Positions 34,325 through 43,027 of a DNA stretch of 64,000 bases are shown one piece after another; within the stretch, counting starts at the first letter, position 1; each line of letters opens with the position of its first letter. The position numbers were made by a program, and so were the translations under genes. The stretch is from CADEEL01 sp050246475 (GTDB lineage: Bacteria > Pseudomonadota > Alphaproteobacteria > Caulobacterales > Aquidulcibacteraceae): the NCBI GenBank assembly GCA_050246475.1, contig JBFWVZ010000007.1:58678-122677 (forward strand). Direction: 5' to 3'. The notes under the pieces are model-generated. The model was not told the DNA's origin. It did no database searches and saw nothing but the letters and a program-made list of their open reading frames with translations.

Positions 34325-35343
34325 GCGCCTATGAGATCACGCTCACCAGCGCGCGGCGCGTCTATGACGGCGTCGCGGCGGTCAATGACGTCTCGCTGAC
34401 GGCGCCGGAAGGCAAGGTGCTGGCGCTGCTGGGCGCCTCCGGCTCGGGCAAGAGCACGATCCTGCGTTTGATCGCGGGGCTTGAGCCGCTCGACGGCGGC
34501 TCGATCCGCTTCGGCGATCAGATCGTGGCGACGCAGCGCCATTCCGCGCCGCCCGAAGCGCGCCGCATCGGCATCGTCTTTCAGGACTACGCGCTCTTCC
34601 CGCATCTAACGGCGGCGGCGAACATCATGTTCGGGCTCGACAAGCTCTCGCGCGACAATCGCGAGCGCGAAGCGCGCGCGTGGCTCGCGCGTGTCGGGCT
34701 GGAGCGGCGCGCGAACGCCTATCCGCATGAATTGTCCGGCGGCGAACAGCAGCGCGTCGCGCTCGCGCGTGCGCTGGCGCCCAGGCCCTTCGCAGTGCTG
34801 CTGGATGAACCCTTCTCCGGCCTCGACCCCGTGCTGCGCGCCGATCTGCGGGAGATGACGCTCGCGGCGCTGCGCGAAGCGGGCGCGACCGCGATCTTCG
34901 TCACGCACGATGCGGAGGAAGCGCTCTACGTGGCCGATGAAATCGCGATCCTGAAAGCCGGCAAGCTCTTGCAATCGGCCGATCCGCGCACGCTCTACGA
35001 CCGCCCCATCTCCGCCGACGCGGCCGCGGCGCTGGGGCCAGTCAACATATTTGGCGGCGTGGTGACGGGCGCGAAGGTGGTGACGCCATTCGGCGCGATC
35101 TCCACCGATCTGCCGGAAGGCACCTCCGCACTTGCCGTCGTGCGCGCGGAGGCGATCACGCTTTCCTCAGGCATCCGCGCGCGGGTGAGCGACAAGCACC
35201 CGCAAGGCGGCAACGAATTGCTGCGCATCGAGGCGGACGGCGTGGTTTGGCGCACGATTGCGTCCGCGCGCACGGCGCCTGCGATCGGCGCGCGCGTCGA
35301 TGTGGCGATCGATAATTCCGGCGCGTTCGTGTTTGCGCGTTAG
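34321..35343 (+). CDS. Ferric iron ABC transporter, ATPase
   Basis: This 340-residue protein drives iron uptake. It has Walker A GASGSGKST near residue 39, the signature LSGGEQQR near 138, Walker B VLLDEPFSGLD and the H-loop VTHDAEEA. The C-terminal 100 residues are a TOBE-like regulatory domain as in FbpC. A four-base overlap couples it to the permease. The operon ends at an inverted-repeat terminator. Confidence 0.93.
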   Translation: MSAYEITLTSARRVYDGVAAVNDVSLTAPEGKVLALLGASGSGKSTILRLIAGLEPLDGGSIRFGDQIVATQRHSAPPEARRIGIVFQDYALFPHLTAAANIMFGLDKLSRDNREREARAWLARVGLERRANAYPHELSGGEQQRVALARALAPRPFAVLLDEPFSGLDPVLRADLREMTLAALREAGATAIFVTHDAEEALYVADEIAILKAGKLLQSADPRTLYDRPISADAAAALGPVNIFGGVVTGAKVVTPFGAISTDLPEGTSALAVVRAEAITLSSGIRARVSDKHPQGGNELLRIEADGVVWRTIASARTAPAIGARVDVAIDNSGAFVFAR

Positions 35344-35344
35344 G

Positions 35345-35440
35345 CCCCTCCCCTGAAAGGGGGAGGATGGGTGGGGGTGAGCGCCACGCGAGCAATCCAG
35401 AGCGCTTACCCCCTCTTACTCCCCCTTTCAGGGGGAGATG
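35345..35440. repeat. Pair of inverted hairpin repeats, bidirectional terminator
   Basis: Two near-identical hairpin units lie in opposite orientation: one at 35347-35366 (stem CCTCCCC/GGGGAGG) and one at 35419-35437 (stem CTCCCCC/GGGGGAG), both around a TGAAA/TTTCA core. They sit between convergent genes. The unit looks like a dispersed intergenic repeat of REP type and may stop transcription from both sides. Confidence 0.6.
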
Positions 35441-35461
35441 CGAGCAGCGTCGCGCTTAGCT

Positions 35462-36418
35462 TTACGAAGCCGCCGCTTTGCGCACGATGAGGCGACGCCG
35501 CTCCAGGCGCTTCTGCGCGAGGAGCTTCAGGCGCTCACGCCAGGCTTCCGCCTCCCACGCGATTTCACGCATCACGTTGGGATCGAGCCCCTCGCCGACC
35601 GCTTCGGCGAGCGCGGCCTCGAGGCGCTTGAACCCATTGCGCGCAAGTTCGCCATGCTCGGCGGAGAGATCTTCGTTGGCTTCGACCGTGAGGCCCGCGT
35701 CCGTGAGCACTTCGGCGATATCGCCCGCGGGGCGGAGCTGCGGCTCGGCGAAGGACGCGGCGAAGGCGGGCGGCAGCGCCGGCGTCGGCACGGCGCAATA
35801 GGTTTCGATGACGGCGCATGCGCCGGGTTTCAGCGCCTTGGCGATCTGCACCGCCAAGCGCGGCGCATTGGCCGCGTAGGTGAATTCATCGAGCGACAGG
35901 ATGCCGTCATACGTCTCCGCCGCGGGCGCCCAGGTATCTAGATCGAGCGGCGCGGGCACAATGCGCGAGAGGTTCGCGCGCTTGAGCATTTCGTGGAGCG
36001 TCCCGCGCGTTTCATCGCGCCATTCGAACGCGGCGATTTCGCCTTGGTGCGCGCCCGCCAGCGCCTTTAAAGGCGCGACGAGGCCGGGGCCGAGCACGGC
36101 GAGCACGCCGTTGGCTTCGAGGCCCAAACGCGCGGGCTCCAAAGCTTCGGCGGTTTCGTCGCCGGGCGCGACACGCCCCTCGCCCCAAAGCTTCGCAAGC
36201 GCAGCAAGGCGCGGCGGCAATTCGAGCGGCTCCTCAGCGAAAATATCGGGCTCGCCCTCAGGCGGCGTAGGCTCCGGCTCGACATCGTTTGCGGCCTGCT
36301 CAAACGCAGCGGCGGCAGCCGCCTCGTCGAACTCCTCGCCTTCCCACCAGGCGCGGAAACGCGCGCGCGCCATGGCGCGCTTACGCTTATCAAACAGTAA
36401 AGCGAGCGGCGCCGCCAT
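35462..36418 (-). CDS. SAM-dependent methyltransferase-like protein
   Basis: The central part of this 318-residue protein resembles a class I methyltransferase with strands such as GVLAVLGPGLVAPLKA, EIAAFEW and YDGILSLDEF, but the glycine motif I is not canonical. The N-terminus begins with a basic helix (LFDKRKRAMARARFRAWW) followed by an acidic Ala/Glu/Pro-rich linker (about 35-65). This arrangement recalls BioC- or COQ5-like proteins but I cannot name it. I chose the ATG at 36418 over a TTG at 36442. Confidence 0.6.
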   Translation of the reverse strand: MAAPLALLFDKRKRAMARARFRAWWEGEEFDEAAAAAAFEQAANDVEPEPTPPEGEPDIFAEEPLELPPRLAALAKLWGEGRVAPGDETAEALEPARLGLEANGVLAVLGPGLVAPLKALAGAHQGEIAAFEWRDETRGTLHEMLKRANLSRIVPAPLDLDTWAPAAETYDGILSLDEFTYAANAPRLAVQIAKALKPGACAVIETYCAVPTPALPPAFAASFAEPQLRPAGDIAEVLTDAGLTVEANEDLSAEHGELARNGFKRLEAALAEAVGEGLDPNVMREIAWEAEAWRERLKLLAQKRLERRRLIVRKAAAS

Positions 36419-36469
36419 GCGAAGCCAGCCTCTTCTGCCCAAACTCGAGCCGAGGCTAGCGGATCGGCG

Positions 36470-37471
36470 TTAATTGTTTGCTTGATACTGGACGAAAGGC
36501 GGCGATTCCGATGGGAAAGGCGCGCGCGCATCCCGCAGGAACGCCTCGATGTCCTCGAACACCACCTGAGCCTGCAGATCGCGCAGCAGCATGTGCCAGC
36601 CGTTCGGGTAAAGCGCGGTGCGCGCCCCGGCCGGCAGCGCGCGCGCCGCGCGCTCGGCGGCGCGGCGCGGGATGATCTGATCGTGGGCGCCATAGAGATA
36701 GGCCGTGGGCGTCTGGATGGCGCTCACCCGCTCGGCCGCCGTCTCCATCAGATTGACGAGGCCGTAGAGCGCATCGACGCGGGTTTCGAAAATCATGTTC
36801 CTGTCCCGCCCCAGGGCGCGGAGCATCTCGATATTGTCCGACGCCTGGATGCGCCGCGTGACGTTGCGGGGCGGGGTGACGGCGCGGCCGGGCAAGGTGT
36901 GCGCGCCGAGCCAGAGCGTCAGCGCATACATATCCGGCAGCTCGGACCAGCCCCAGACGGCCGGAGCAGCCAGCACCAGGCGATCGATTGTGGGCGCGCC
37001 CGGCGCGCCGAAGGTGGCGATGGCGGTCGCGCCGCCCATGCTTTCGCCGACGACGGCGAGGACGGCATCCGGATGCGCGGCGCGCGCCACGCGGCACGCG
37101 GTGCGCAAATCCTCCGTCATCAATTCCTCGCCGCCCCAATGACCGCGATTGGGAGAGCGCCCGAAGCCGCGCGCGTCATAGGCGTAGGTCGCGATGCCGC
37201 GCTCAGCCCAATAAGGGCCCGCCATCGCGTACGTGTTTGCGTAGTCGTTCATGCCGTGAAGGCCGACCACGACCGCCCAGGGTTCGCCTTCAGTAGGCAG
37301 CCACTTGGTGAGCCCGAGGCGTGCGCCGTCGAACGAGACGAACGCATCCTCGGCGAAGGCGGCGCCGGCGAAATCGGGGCCGATCGAAAAGGCTTCCTGA
37401 ACCGTCGGCGCGCAGGCGGCCGCGAAAGCGCCCATGCTGACCGCGCCAGTGAGAAACCGCCGTCTATCCAT
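36470..37471 (-). CDS. Alpha/beta hydrolase, putative exported lipase/esterase
   Basis: This 333-residue hydrolase has the nucleophile elbow GESMGG near residue 144, the oxyanion-hole sequence VVVGLHGMNDYA near 70, and the late Asp in LYGAHDQI and His in PNGWHMLL. It resembles monoacylglycerol lipases. The N-terminus has an RR motif and a lipobox-like AAAC, so it may be a lipoprotein. It lies just upstream of the methyltransferase-like gene on the same strand. Confidence 0.88.
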   Translation of the reverse strand: MDRRRFLTGAVSMGAFAAACAPTVQEAFSIGPDFAGAAFAEDAFVSFDGARLGLTKWLPTEGEPWAVVVGLHGMNDYANTYAMAGPYWAERGIATYAYDARGFGRSPNRGHWGGEELMTEDLRTACRVARAAHPDAVLAVVGESMGGATAIATFGAPGAPTIDRLVLAAPAVWGWSELPDMYALTLWLGAHTLPGRAVTPPRNVTRRIQASDNIEMLRALGRDRNMIFETRVDALYGLVNLMETAAERVSAIQTPTAYLYGAHDQIIPRRAAERAARALPAGARTALYPNGWHMLLRDLQAQVVFEDIEAFLRDARAPFPSESPPFVQYQANN

Positions 37472-37571
37472 ACGGTTGCGCCCTAGAGCCCCATGACATC
37501 TTTGTCAGGATTCCTGGCGATTCCAGGGCCAGGCTTCAAGTTACGAGCGCAGGCGCGGCGCACACTTCTGT

Positions 37572-38159
37572 TTAAGAGCCCAGCACCTTCGCTACACGCG
37601 CGCGCAATTCAGGCAGCGTCTCGGCCTCGAACCATGGGTTTCGCTTGAGCCAGCCGGTGTTGCGCCAGGAGGGGTGCGGCAGCGGCATGACGGTTTCGGG
37701 ATGGTCCCGCCACGCGGCGACCGTTTCCGTGAGCGAACCCTTCGCGCCCAGATGCCAGCGTTGCGCGTACCCGCCGACGAGCAAAGTGAGCCGCACGTTC
37801 TTGAGGAGCGGCAGGAGACGCGGACGCCAGAGCGGCGCGCACTCCTTGCGCGGCGGGAGATCGGCGCCCTTCACCGTTCCCGGAAAGCAGAAGCCCATCG
37901 CGGCGACCGCGATCTTGGTTTGATCGTAAAACGTCTCGCGGTCGATCCCCATCCAGGCGCGTAGACGATCCCCCGATGGATCGTTGAACGGCAGCCCTGT
38001 TTCATGCACGAGGCGCCCCGGCGCTTGGCCCGCGATCAGGATGCGCGCTCTGGGATGCACGCGCACAATGGGGCGCGGCGCGTGCGGCAGTTGCGCGGCG
38101 CACACAGTGCAGGCGCGGATTTCCGCGACGAGCGCATTCAAATCACCGGCGACAGCCAT
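37572..38159 (-). CDS. Uracil-DNA glycosylase family protein, Fe-S type
   Basis: This 195-residue protein has UDG motif 1 in a GQAPG form (near residue 44), FNDPSGDRLR, and motif 2 in a form LPHPSWRNT (near 160). Four cysteines are placed as in family 4/5 enzymes: CTVC near 17-20, then Cys in GFCFPG and another 16 residues later in KECAP, enough for a 4Fe-4S cluster. It removes uracil or similar lesions from DNA. Confidence 0.82.
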   Translation of the reverse strand: MAVAGDLNALVAEIRACTVCAAQLPHAPRPIVRVHPRARILIAGQAPGRLVHETGLPFNDPSGDRLRAWMGIDRETFYDQTKIAVAAMGFCFPGTVKGADLPPRKECAPLWRPRLLPLLKNVRLTLLVGGYAQRWHLGAKGSLTETVAAWRDHPETVMPLPHPSWRNTGWLKRNPWFEAETLPELRARVAKVLGS

Positions 38160-38399
38160 CGCGCGAGGTTAGCGGTTCACGGGCTTCTTGCGCCAGATAA
38201 CGCGCGCGTGATTGCAGCTCGTCGTCAAGCGCGCGCCCTTCATCGACGTTTTCGTGATGTCGCGCGAACGTGAGGAGCGCGCGCGCGATTGGCCGCTAGC
38301 GTGCGAGGAAACCGGCCCCGAGCGGCCTCGATGATTGCAGGTCGTGGAAATGCGATCCGGCGCGGATTCGCCGGAGCCAAAGACGGGGATGCAGCGAAC

Positions 38400-39278
38400 A
38401 TGAGATCGCCCTGTGTGGCCGCGCCTGGCGCGCGCGAAGACGAGCGCGCGCGCGATGCGTGGAGCTCCTTCTGGCAGGAGCCCGGCCAATCGCGCTGCGT
38501 GGACGGATCGCCGGATGTTTGGCGCGCGCTCAGCACGCATTGGAGCGCGTTTGCGGCGCCGCTGCCGGGCGAAGCACGCGTGCTCGATCTCGGATGCGGC
38601 GCGGGGGCTGTGGCGCGGGCGTTGCTCGATGCGCGCGCGGACCTGCATGTCACCGGCATCGATTTCGCGCGCATCCCCTTCTTCATTCAGCGCAATGTGG
38701 AGCTCCTGGCCGACACCGCGATGGAGGATCTGCCGTTCGCGGACGCAAGCTTTCCCGCCATCGTCAGCCAGTTCGGGTTTGAGTACGGGCACACGGAGCG
38801 CGCCGCGCGGGAAATGGCGCGCGTGCTGGCGCCTGGCGGGCGCTTCTCTTTCATCACGCATCACGCCGCGAGTTCGATCGTCTCGTTCAATCGCGCGCGG
38901 CTCAACGTGCTGACGGCCTTTCTGCACGCGGATATGCGCGCGGCCTTCTGCGGAGGCGACGCGGAGACGTTCAACCGGCGGCTCGCGGCGCTGACGCGCG
39001 TCCATCCGGACGACCTGCTGCTTGAGCTGCAGCGCTCCCTGCCGTTCCGCATGGGAAGGCCCGCCCGCGAACGCGCCGCGATCTGGGCGGCAATCGAGGA
39101 AGCGCTCGCGCCGGAGCTTTGTCTGCTCGATTCAATGCAGGCCGCGCGCGTGGCGCCGGATGCGATCGAAGCGTGGCTTGCGCCGTTGCGAACTTGCGCC
39201 GATCTCGCGCCCGTTTCGGTTCTGCGCAAGGCGACCGGCGAGCCGATCGCTTGGCGGATCGCGGGCGTGCGCGTCTAG
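38400..39278 (+). CDS. Class I SAM-dependent methyltransferase
   Basis: This 292-residue protein has motif I VLDLGCGAGAVARALL near residue 60, the acidic GIDFAR, then LPFADASFPAIVSQFGFEY and RVLAPGGRFSFITHH. This is the UbiE/ARSM-like methyltransferase pattern. The substrate is unknown. The ATG at 38400 lacks a strong ribosome site; a longer frame exists to 38289 but its composition looks non-coding. Confidence 0.85.
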   Translation: MRSPCVAAPGAREDERARDAWSSFWQEPGQSRCVDGSPDVWRALSTHWSAFAAPLPGEARVLDLGCGAGAVARALLDARADLHVTGIDFARIPFFIQRNVELLADTAMEDLPFADASFPAIVSQFGFEYGHTERAAREMARVLAPGGRFSFITHHAASSIVSFNRARLNVLTAFLHADMRAAFCGGDAETFNRRLAALTRVHPDDLLLELQRSLPFRMGRPARERAAIWAAIEEALAPELCLLDSMQAARVAPDAIEAWLAPLRTCADLAPVSVLRKATGEPIAWRIAGVRV

Positions 39279-39338
39279 CACGTCCCTTTCCCTTCGCGCG
39301 TTCGCGCCGCTAGTATGCTCCCGATCAGGGAGAAGATG

Positions 39339-40265
39339 ATGGCGTTTGGCTTCGAAAGCACGACGGACGACGTGCTGGATGGGATCGATCTTTCCGGCAA
39401 GCGCGTGGCGGTGACGGGCGTTTCCGCCGGTTTGGGCGTTGAGACGGCGCGTGCGCTGCGCGCGCGCGGCGCGCATGTGGTCGGGCTTGCGCGCGATCTC
39501 GGCAAGGCGCGCAAGGCGCTTTCCGAAGCGGGTGTTGAGGGTGTCGAGCTGATCGAACTCGATCTCGCTTCTCTTGCGAGCGCGCGCAAAGCGGGCGATG
39601 CGATCGCCGCGGGGCCGAAGATCGATGCGCTCATCGCCAATGCGGGCGTGATGGCGTGCCCGCAAGGCAAGACCGCCGACGGCTTCGAGACGCAATTCGG
39701 CACCAATCATCTCGGGCACTTCGTGTTCGTGAACCATGCCGCGCCTGCCTTGGCGCCGGGCGCGCGAATCGTGTCGCTTTCTTCCGCCGGGCACCGCTTT
39801 TCCGACGTCGATCTCGACGATCCGAATTTCGAGCGCACGCCTTATTCGCCTTGGGCCGCGTACGGACGATCCAAGACAGCTAATTCGCTCTTCGCCGTCG
39901 GGCTCGACAAGCGCCTGAAAGGGCGCGGCGTGCGCGCCGCCGCCGTGCATCCGGGCGGCATCCGGACGGAACTCGGCCGCCACCTCACGCCGGAGCTCAT
40001 CAGTCAGATGACCGGCGGGCAGCCGATCGAATCCATGCGCTTCAAGACGATCCCGCAGGGCGCGGCGACGACGGTGTGGGCGGGCTTCCGCGCCGGCGCC
40101 GATGAAGTCGGCGGGCTCTATTGCGAGGATTGTCACGTCGCGGAATCCAATTCCGATCGCGCGGTGCGCGGCGGCGTGCAGCCTTATGCGATCGATCCCG
40201 CGCGCGCCGACGCGCTCTGGGCCAAGAGCGAGGAATGGGTGGGCGAGCGCTTCGCCTATTCTTGA
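39339..40265 (+). CDS. Short-chain dehydrogenase (retinol/protochlorophyllide-type SDR)
   Basis: This 308-residue SDR has TGVSAGLGVETARALRARG near residue 28, NAGVMACP near 98, and catalytic SSAGH and YGRSKTAN. The pattern GTNHLGHFVF and the long C-terminus are typical of the RDH/WWOX-like group. The ATG at 39339 is six bases after AGGGAG. It converges on the AraC-type regulator gene, separated only by its stop codon. No substrate can be named. Confidence 0.88.
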   Translation: MAFGFESTTDDVLDGIDLSGKRVAVTGVSAGLGVETARALRARGAHVVGLARDLGKARKALSEAGVEGVELIELDLASLASARKAGDAIAAGPKIDALIANAGVMACPQGKTADGFETQFGTNHLGHFVFVNHAAPALAPGARIVSLSSAGHRFSDVDLDDPNFERTPYSPWAAYGRSKTANSLFAVGLDKRLKGRGVRAAAVHPGGIRTELGRHLTPELISQMTGGQPIESMRFKTIPQGAATTVWAGFRAGADEVGGLYCEDCHVAESNSDRAVRGGVQPYAIDPARADALWAKSEEWVGERFAYS

Positions 40266-41093
40266 TCACGCGATCGGCAGCCAGAGCTCGATCTCGCCTT
40301 CGCCCGTCTGCGGATTGAAGCGTTGATCGTAGCGCTCGAAGAACGGCGCATCCGCGATCTGGTGGCCCGATTTGGGCAACCACTGCGTCCAGATCGCGCG
40401 CATCGCTTGCGGCAGCGCCGCGACGTGGCCGCGATGGGTGAAGACAGCGTATTTGCGCTCCGGCAAACGGATCGTCGCGAAGCCTTCGGGCATATCATTG
40501 AAACGGGAGACTTCGACGCACGTCATGTAATCGAAGCTGTCTTCGTCATCGAAATTGGCCCCCACGCCGTACGTCGCGCCCGGCTTTTCGTTGGGGATCG
40601 CGCCGAGGTGTTGAACGAAGCGCTGCCATTGCAAAGGGATCGCGGCGTCCCCGCCCTGCTTGTAGCGCGCGCTGAGGCCCGCCAGCAGCAGCGGCTTGCT
40701 CGTTTCGAAGCGCGGTTCGGAAAGATCGGCGGTTTGCGTGCGCATGCGTTTTGGCTCCGTGAGCGTCAAGGAGTGAGCGCCCGCTTCGCGCACCTCTTCC
40801 GGCGTCATGCCGAAATGATCGCGAAAGGCGCGGCTGAACGCTTCGTGGGAGCCGTATCCCGCATCGAGCGCGACGGAGAGAATGTCGCGTGCGCCCTCAG
40901 CCAACGCACACGCCGCGAGCGACAAGCGCCGCGCGCGCACATAGCGCATGACGGATAAACCCGTCGCCATCGCGAACTGGCGGCAGAGCACAAAGCGCGT
41001 GACGCCCGCGCCAGCCGCGATCTTATCAAGGTTCATCTCCTCGACCAGGCGGCTTTCGATGTGCCAGAGCGCTTTATCGACGGGATCGTTCAT
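40266..41093 (-). CDS. AraC-family regulator with GyrI-like effector domain
   Basis: The first 105 residues of this 275-residue protein are two AraC HTH motifs (DKIAAGAGVTRFVLCRQF and ILSVALDAGYGSHEAFSRAF). The rest is a GyrI-like (SOUL/Rob C-terminal type) ligand domain with YGVGANF and FATIRLPERKYAVFTHRG. Such proteins respond to small hydrophobic or cationic compounds. It diverges from the 2-hydroxychromene-2-carboxylate isomerase-like gene, a likely target. Confidence 0.92.
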   Translation of the reverse strand: MNDPVDKALWHIESRLVEEMNLDKIAAGAGVTRFVLCRQFAMATGLSVMRYVRARRLSLAACALAEGARDILSVALDAGYGSHEAFSRAFRDHFGMTPEEVREAGAHSLTLTEPKRMRTQTADLSEPRFETSKPLLLAGLSARYKQGGDAAIPLQWQRFVQHLGAIPNEKPGATYGVGANFDDEDSFDYMTCVEVSRFNDMPEGFATIRLPERKYAVFTHRGHVAALPQAMRAIWTQWLPKSGHQIADAPFFERYDQRFNPQTGEGEIELWLPIA

Positions 41094-41207
41094 GGGGCTC
41101 CTACGAAGCGGCGCGAGCATGGCGCACCCGGCGGCGTTTCACTTGATCGCGCTTGCAGGCGTGCGCGCGCGACAGGATAAGGCAGGACGCAAGCACGGGA
41201 GGGGGCC

Positions 41208-41855
41208 ATGAGCGGGACGGCCGATTGGTATTTGGATTATCTCTCGCCCTATCCCTACTTGCAGCTCTCACGCTTCAAGGATTTGCCGGCCTCACTCACG
41301 ATCCAGCCGCGCCCTGTGCTGTTTGCGGCGCTGCTCAATCATTGGGGACACAAAGGCCCCGCGGAAATTCCGTTCAAGGCGCGCCAGACTTATTACTACA
41401 CGCACTGGCTTGCGCGGAAACGCGGGCTTTCCTTCGTCGGCCCGCCGCGCCATCCGTTCAATCCGCTGCCGCTCCTGCGGCTGACGATCGCGTTGGGCGC
41501 GACGGTGGATGTCGTGCGCGCGATCTACGCGCATGTGTGGGGCGAAGGGAACGATGCGCAATCAGCGGAGAGCCTCGCCGCGTTGGGCGCCAAGCTCGGC
41601 GTCGCGGATGTCGATGCGCTCATCTACAGCGCCGACGTGAAGGACGCGCTCAAGGCCAACACGGACGAAGCCATCGCACGCGGCGTGTTCGGCGTGCCGA
41701 CGTTTTATCTGCACGGCGCCAAGTCCCCCATCTTCTGGGGCGACGACGTGACCGACATGTTCATCGATTATCTCGCGGACCCGGCGCTCTTCGATGCGTC
41801 TGACGCGCATATGATGAGTGTGACGCCAGCGGCGATGCGGCGCGCGCCAATCTGA
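41208..41855 (+). CDS. DsbA-fold 2-hydroxychromene-2-carboxylate isomerase-like protein
   Basis: This 215-residue protein has the kappa-GST/HCCA isomerase pattern: an opening strand DWYLDYLSPYPYLQ, where Ser replaces the DsbA cysteine, a helical insert, and GVFGVPTFYL with the cis-proline near 166. The family isomerises chromene carboxylates in naphthalene catabolism with glutathione, but many members have other roles. It diverges from the AraC-type gene. Confidence 0.85.
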   Translation: MSGTADWYLDYLSPYPYLQLSRFKDLPASLTIQPRPVLFAALLNHWGHKGPAEIPFKARQTYYYTHWLARKRGLSFVGPPRHPFNPLPLLRLTIALGATVDVVRAIYAHVWGEGNDAQSAESLAALGAKLGVADVDALIYSADVKDALKANTDEAIARGVFGVPTFYLHGAKSPIFWGDDVTDMFIDYLADPALFDASDAHMMSVTPAAMRRAPI

Positions 41856-41861
41856 CAAGCA

Positions 41862-43022
41862 TCAATCGCGCAATGCGAACACGACAGTAACAAACACATT
41901 TCGATCGCGGCAAGGTTGGTTAGAGAGCGCAACGTCTCGGGTGATGCTCCAACTATCAACTACACGGCTGACAGCGTCAGTAAAGTGCTCGTCGGGCACC
42001 CCCGCAACAACCGAGCGTCCCAGGACTTGCCCACGTTCATCCAATCGCAGGCGGACAACGGCGGTGCCGACGGGCAAGTCGCTGTATGCAGGATAGGGAT
42101 AGCGCGGGCGCGTAAGCATATTGAGTTGGTATCCACACGTGACGCTCGTAAGGCCAGGTAGATCGAGTCCTCGCCAATCAGCTCGCATGTCGGATTGGCC
42201 GTAAGCCCGGATGAACCCTAGCCACGCAAGCGTATTTGCATGCACGCGTTGCGCAGGAGTCAGCGCGGCATCGGTGTTAGCCTCGCGCTCCATTATCGGC
42301 CTGATGATTTCTCGCGCGTCGGCCAACGACGCGATAGCAAGTCGGATGTCATCGCGATTCCCATCGCGTCCCGGGGCCGCAAAAAGGACGCGGACCACCA
42401 GTGTGGCGCCCAGTGTCGAAAGCGCACTGGCACGAGCAACTTGCGAGTCTCCGCGCGCGCCGACAGCATGTTCAACCGCAGCGCGCCAGCCAGCAACGGC
42501 GAAGTCTAACCGGCGTCGCTCTCGCGAAGCCCAGTCACCGAGTGTCAGCGCCGCTGGATACGCATACTCGGCGAGATCATCACGGCCTTCGCTATTTTGA
42601 AGCGCCGCGGCGAGCCGTTCGCCCGCGCCCTCCGCGTCCGCATTGATTTCGATCCGGCCTATAGCAAGGCGCGCAATCAGCGGATCCACGCCTGCGGAAG
42701 CGCTTTGTTCGGCTATGCGCAGTGCTTGGCGCGCAGGCGCTTCCGCCTCTCGCCACATCCCGCGTTCGAGCCGGACATTCGCTAAGTTCAGCGCTAGAAT
42801 GCCCGTGCGCCCTCCATCCCCATCGCGCGCCGCTGACGCGGCCAGCGCGGCCGCGCCTGAAACATCAGCCGCCGCGAGATCACCGGCCTCGAGCGCCGCG
42901 CGATACGCCCGAAAGTTGGCGACGATCTCGTTGGCGGGCGGCGTAAGCGGTGTTTGCGCAGAGCAAAGTGCAGCAGCGACCAGCGCGATCGCTGCACTTC
43001 TCATGCGTGCCGCTTGGATCAT
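41862..43022 (-). CDS. Exported TPR-like protein with TonB C-terminal-like domain
   Basis: This 386-residue protein has a signal peptide, a helical middle with TPR-like repeats (for example ILALNLANVRLERGMWREAEAP cut short here as ALNLANVRLERG), and a C-terminal TonB-like domain from about 300: YPAYSDLPVGTAVVRLRLDE, then GRSVVAGVPDEHFTDAV. TonB_C domains without the TonB anchor are common in alphaproteobacterial periplasmic proteins. The start is an ATG at 43022. It follows the acyl-CoA dehydrogenase gene closely on the same strand. The function is unknown. Confidence 0.72.
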   Translation of the reverse strand: MIQAARMRSAAIALVAAALCSAQTPLTPPANEIVANFRAYRAALEAGDLAAADVSGAAALAASAARDGDGGRTGILALNLANVRLERGMWREAEAPARQALRIAEQSASAGVDPLIARLAIGRIEINADAEGAGERLAAALQNSEGRDDLAEYAYPAALTLGDWASRERRRLDFAVAGWRAAVEHAVGARGDSQVARASALSTLGATLVVRVLFAAPGRDGNRDDIRLAIASLADAREIIRPIMEREANTDAALTPAQRVHANTLAWLGFIRAYGQSDMRADWRGLDLPGLTSVTCGYQLNMLTRPRYPYPAYSDLPVGTAVVRLRLDERGQVLGRSVVAGVPDEHFTDAVSRVVDSWSITRDVALSNQPCRDRNVFVTVVFALRD

Positions 43023-43027
43023 GCTTA

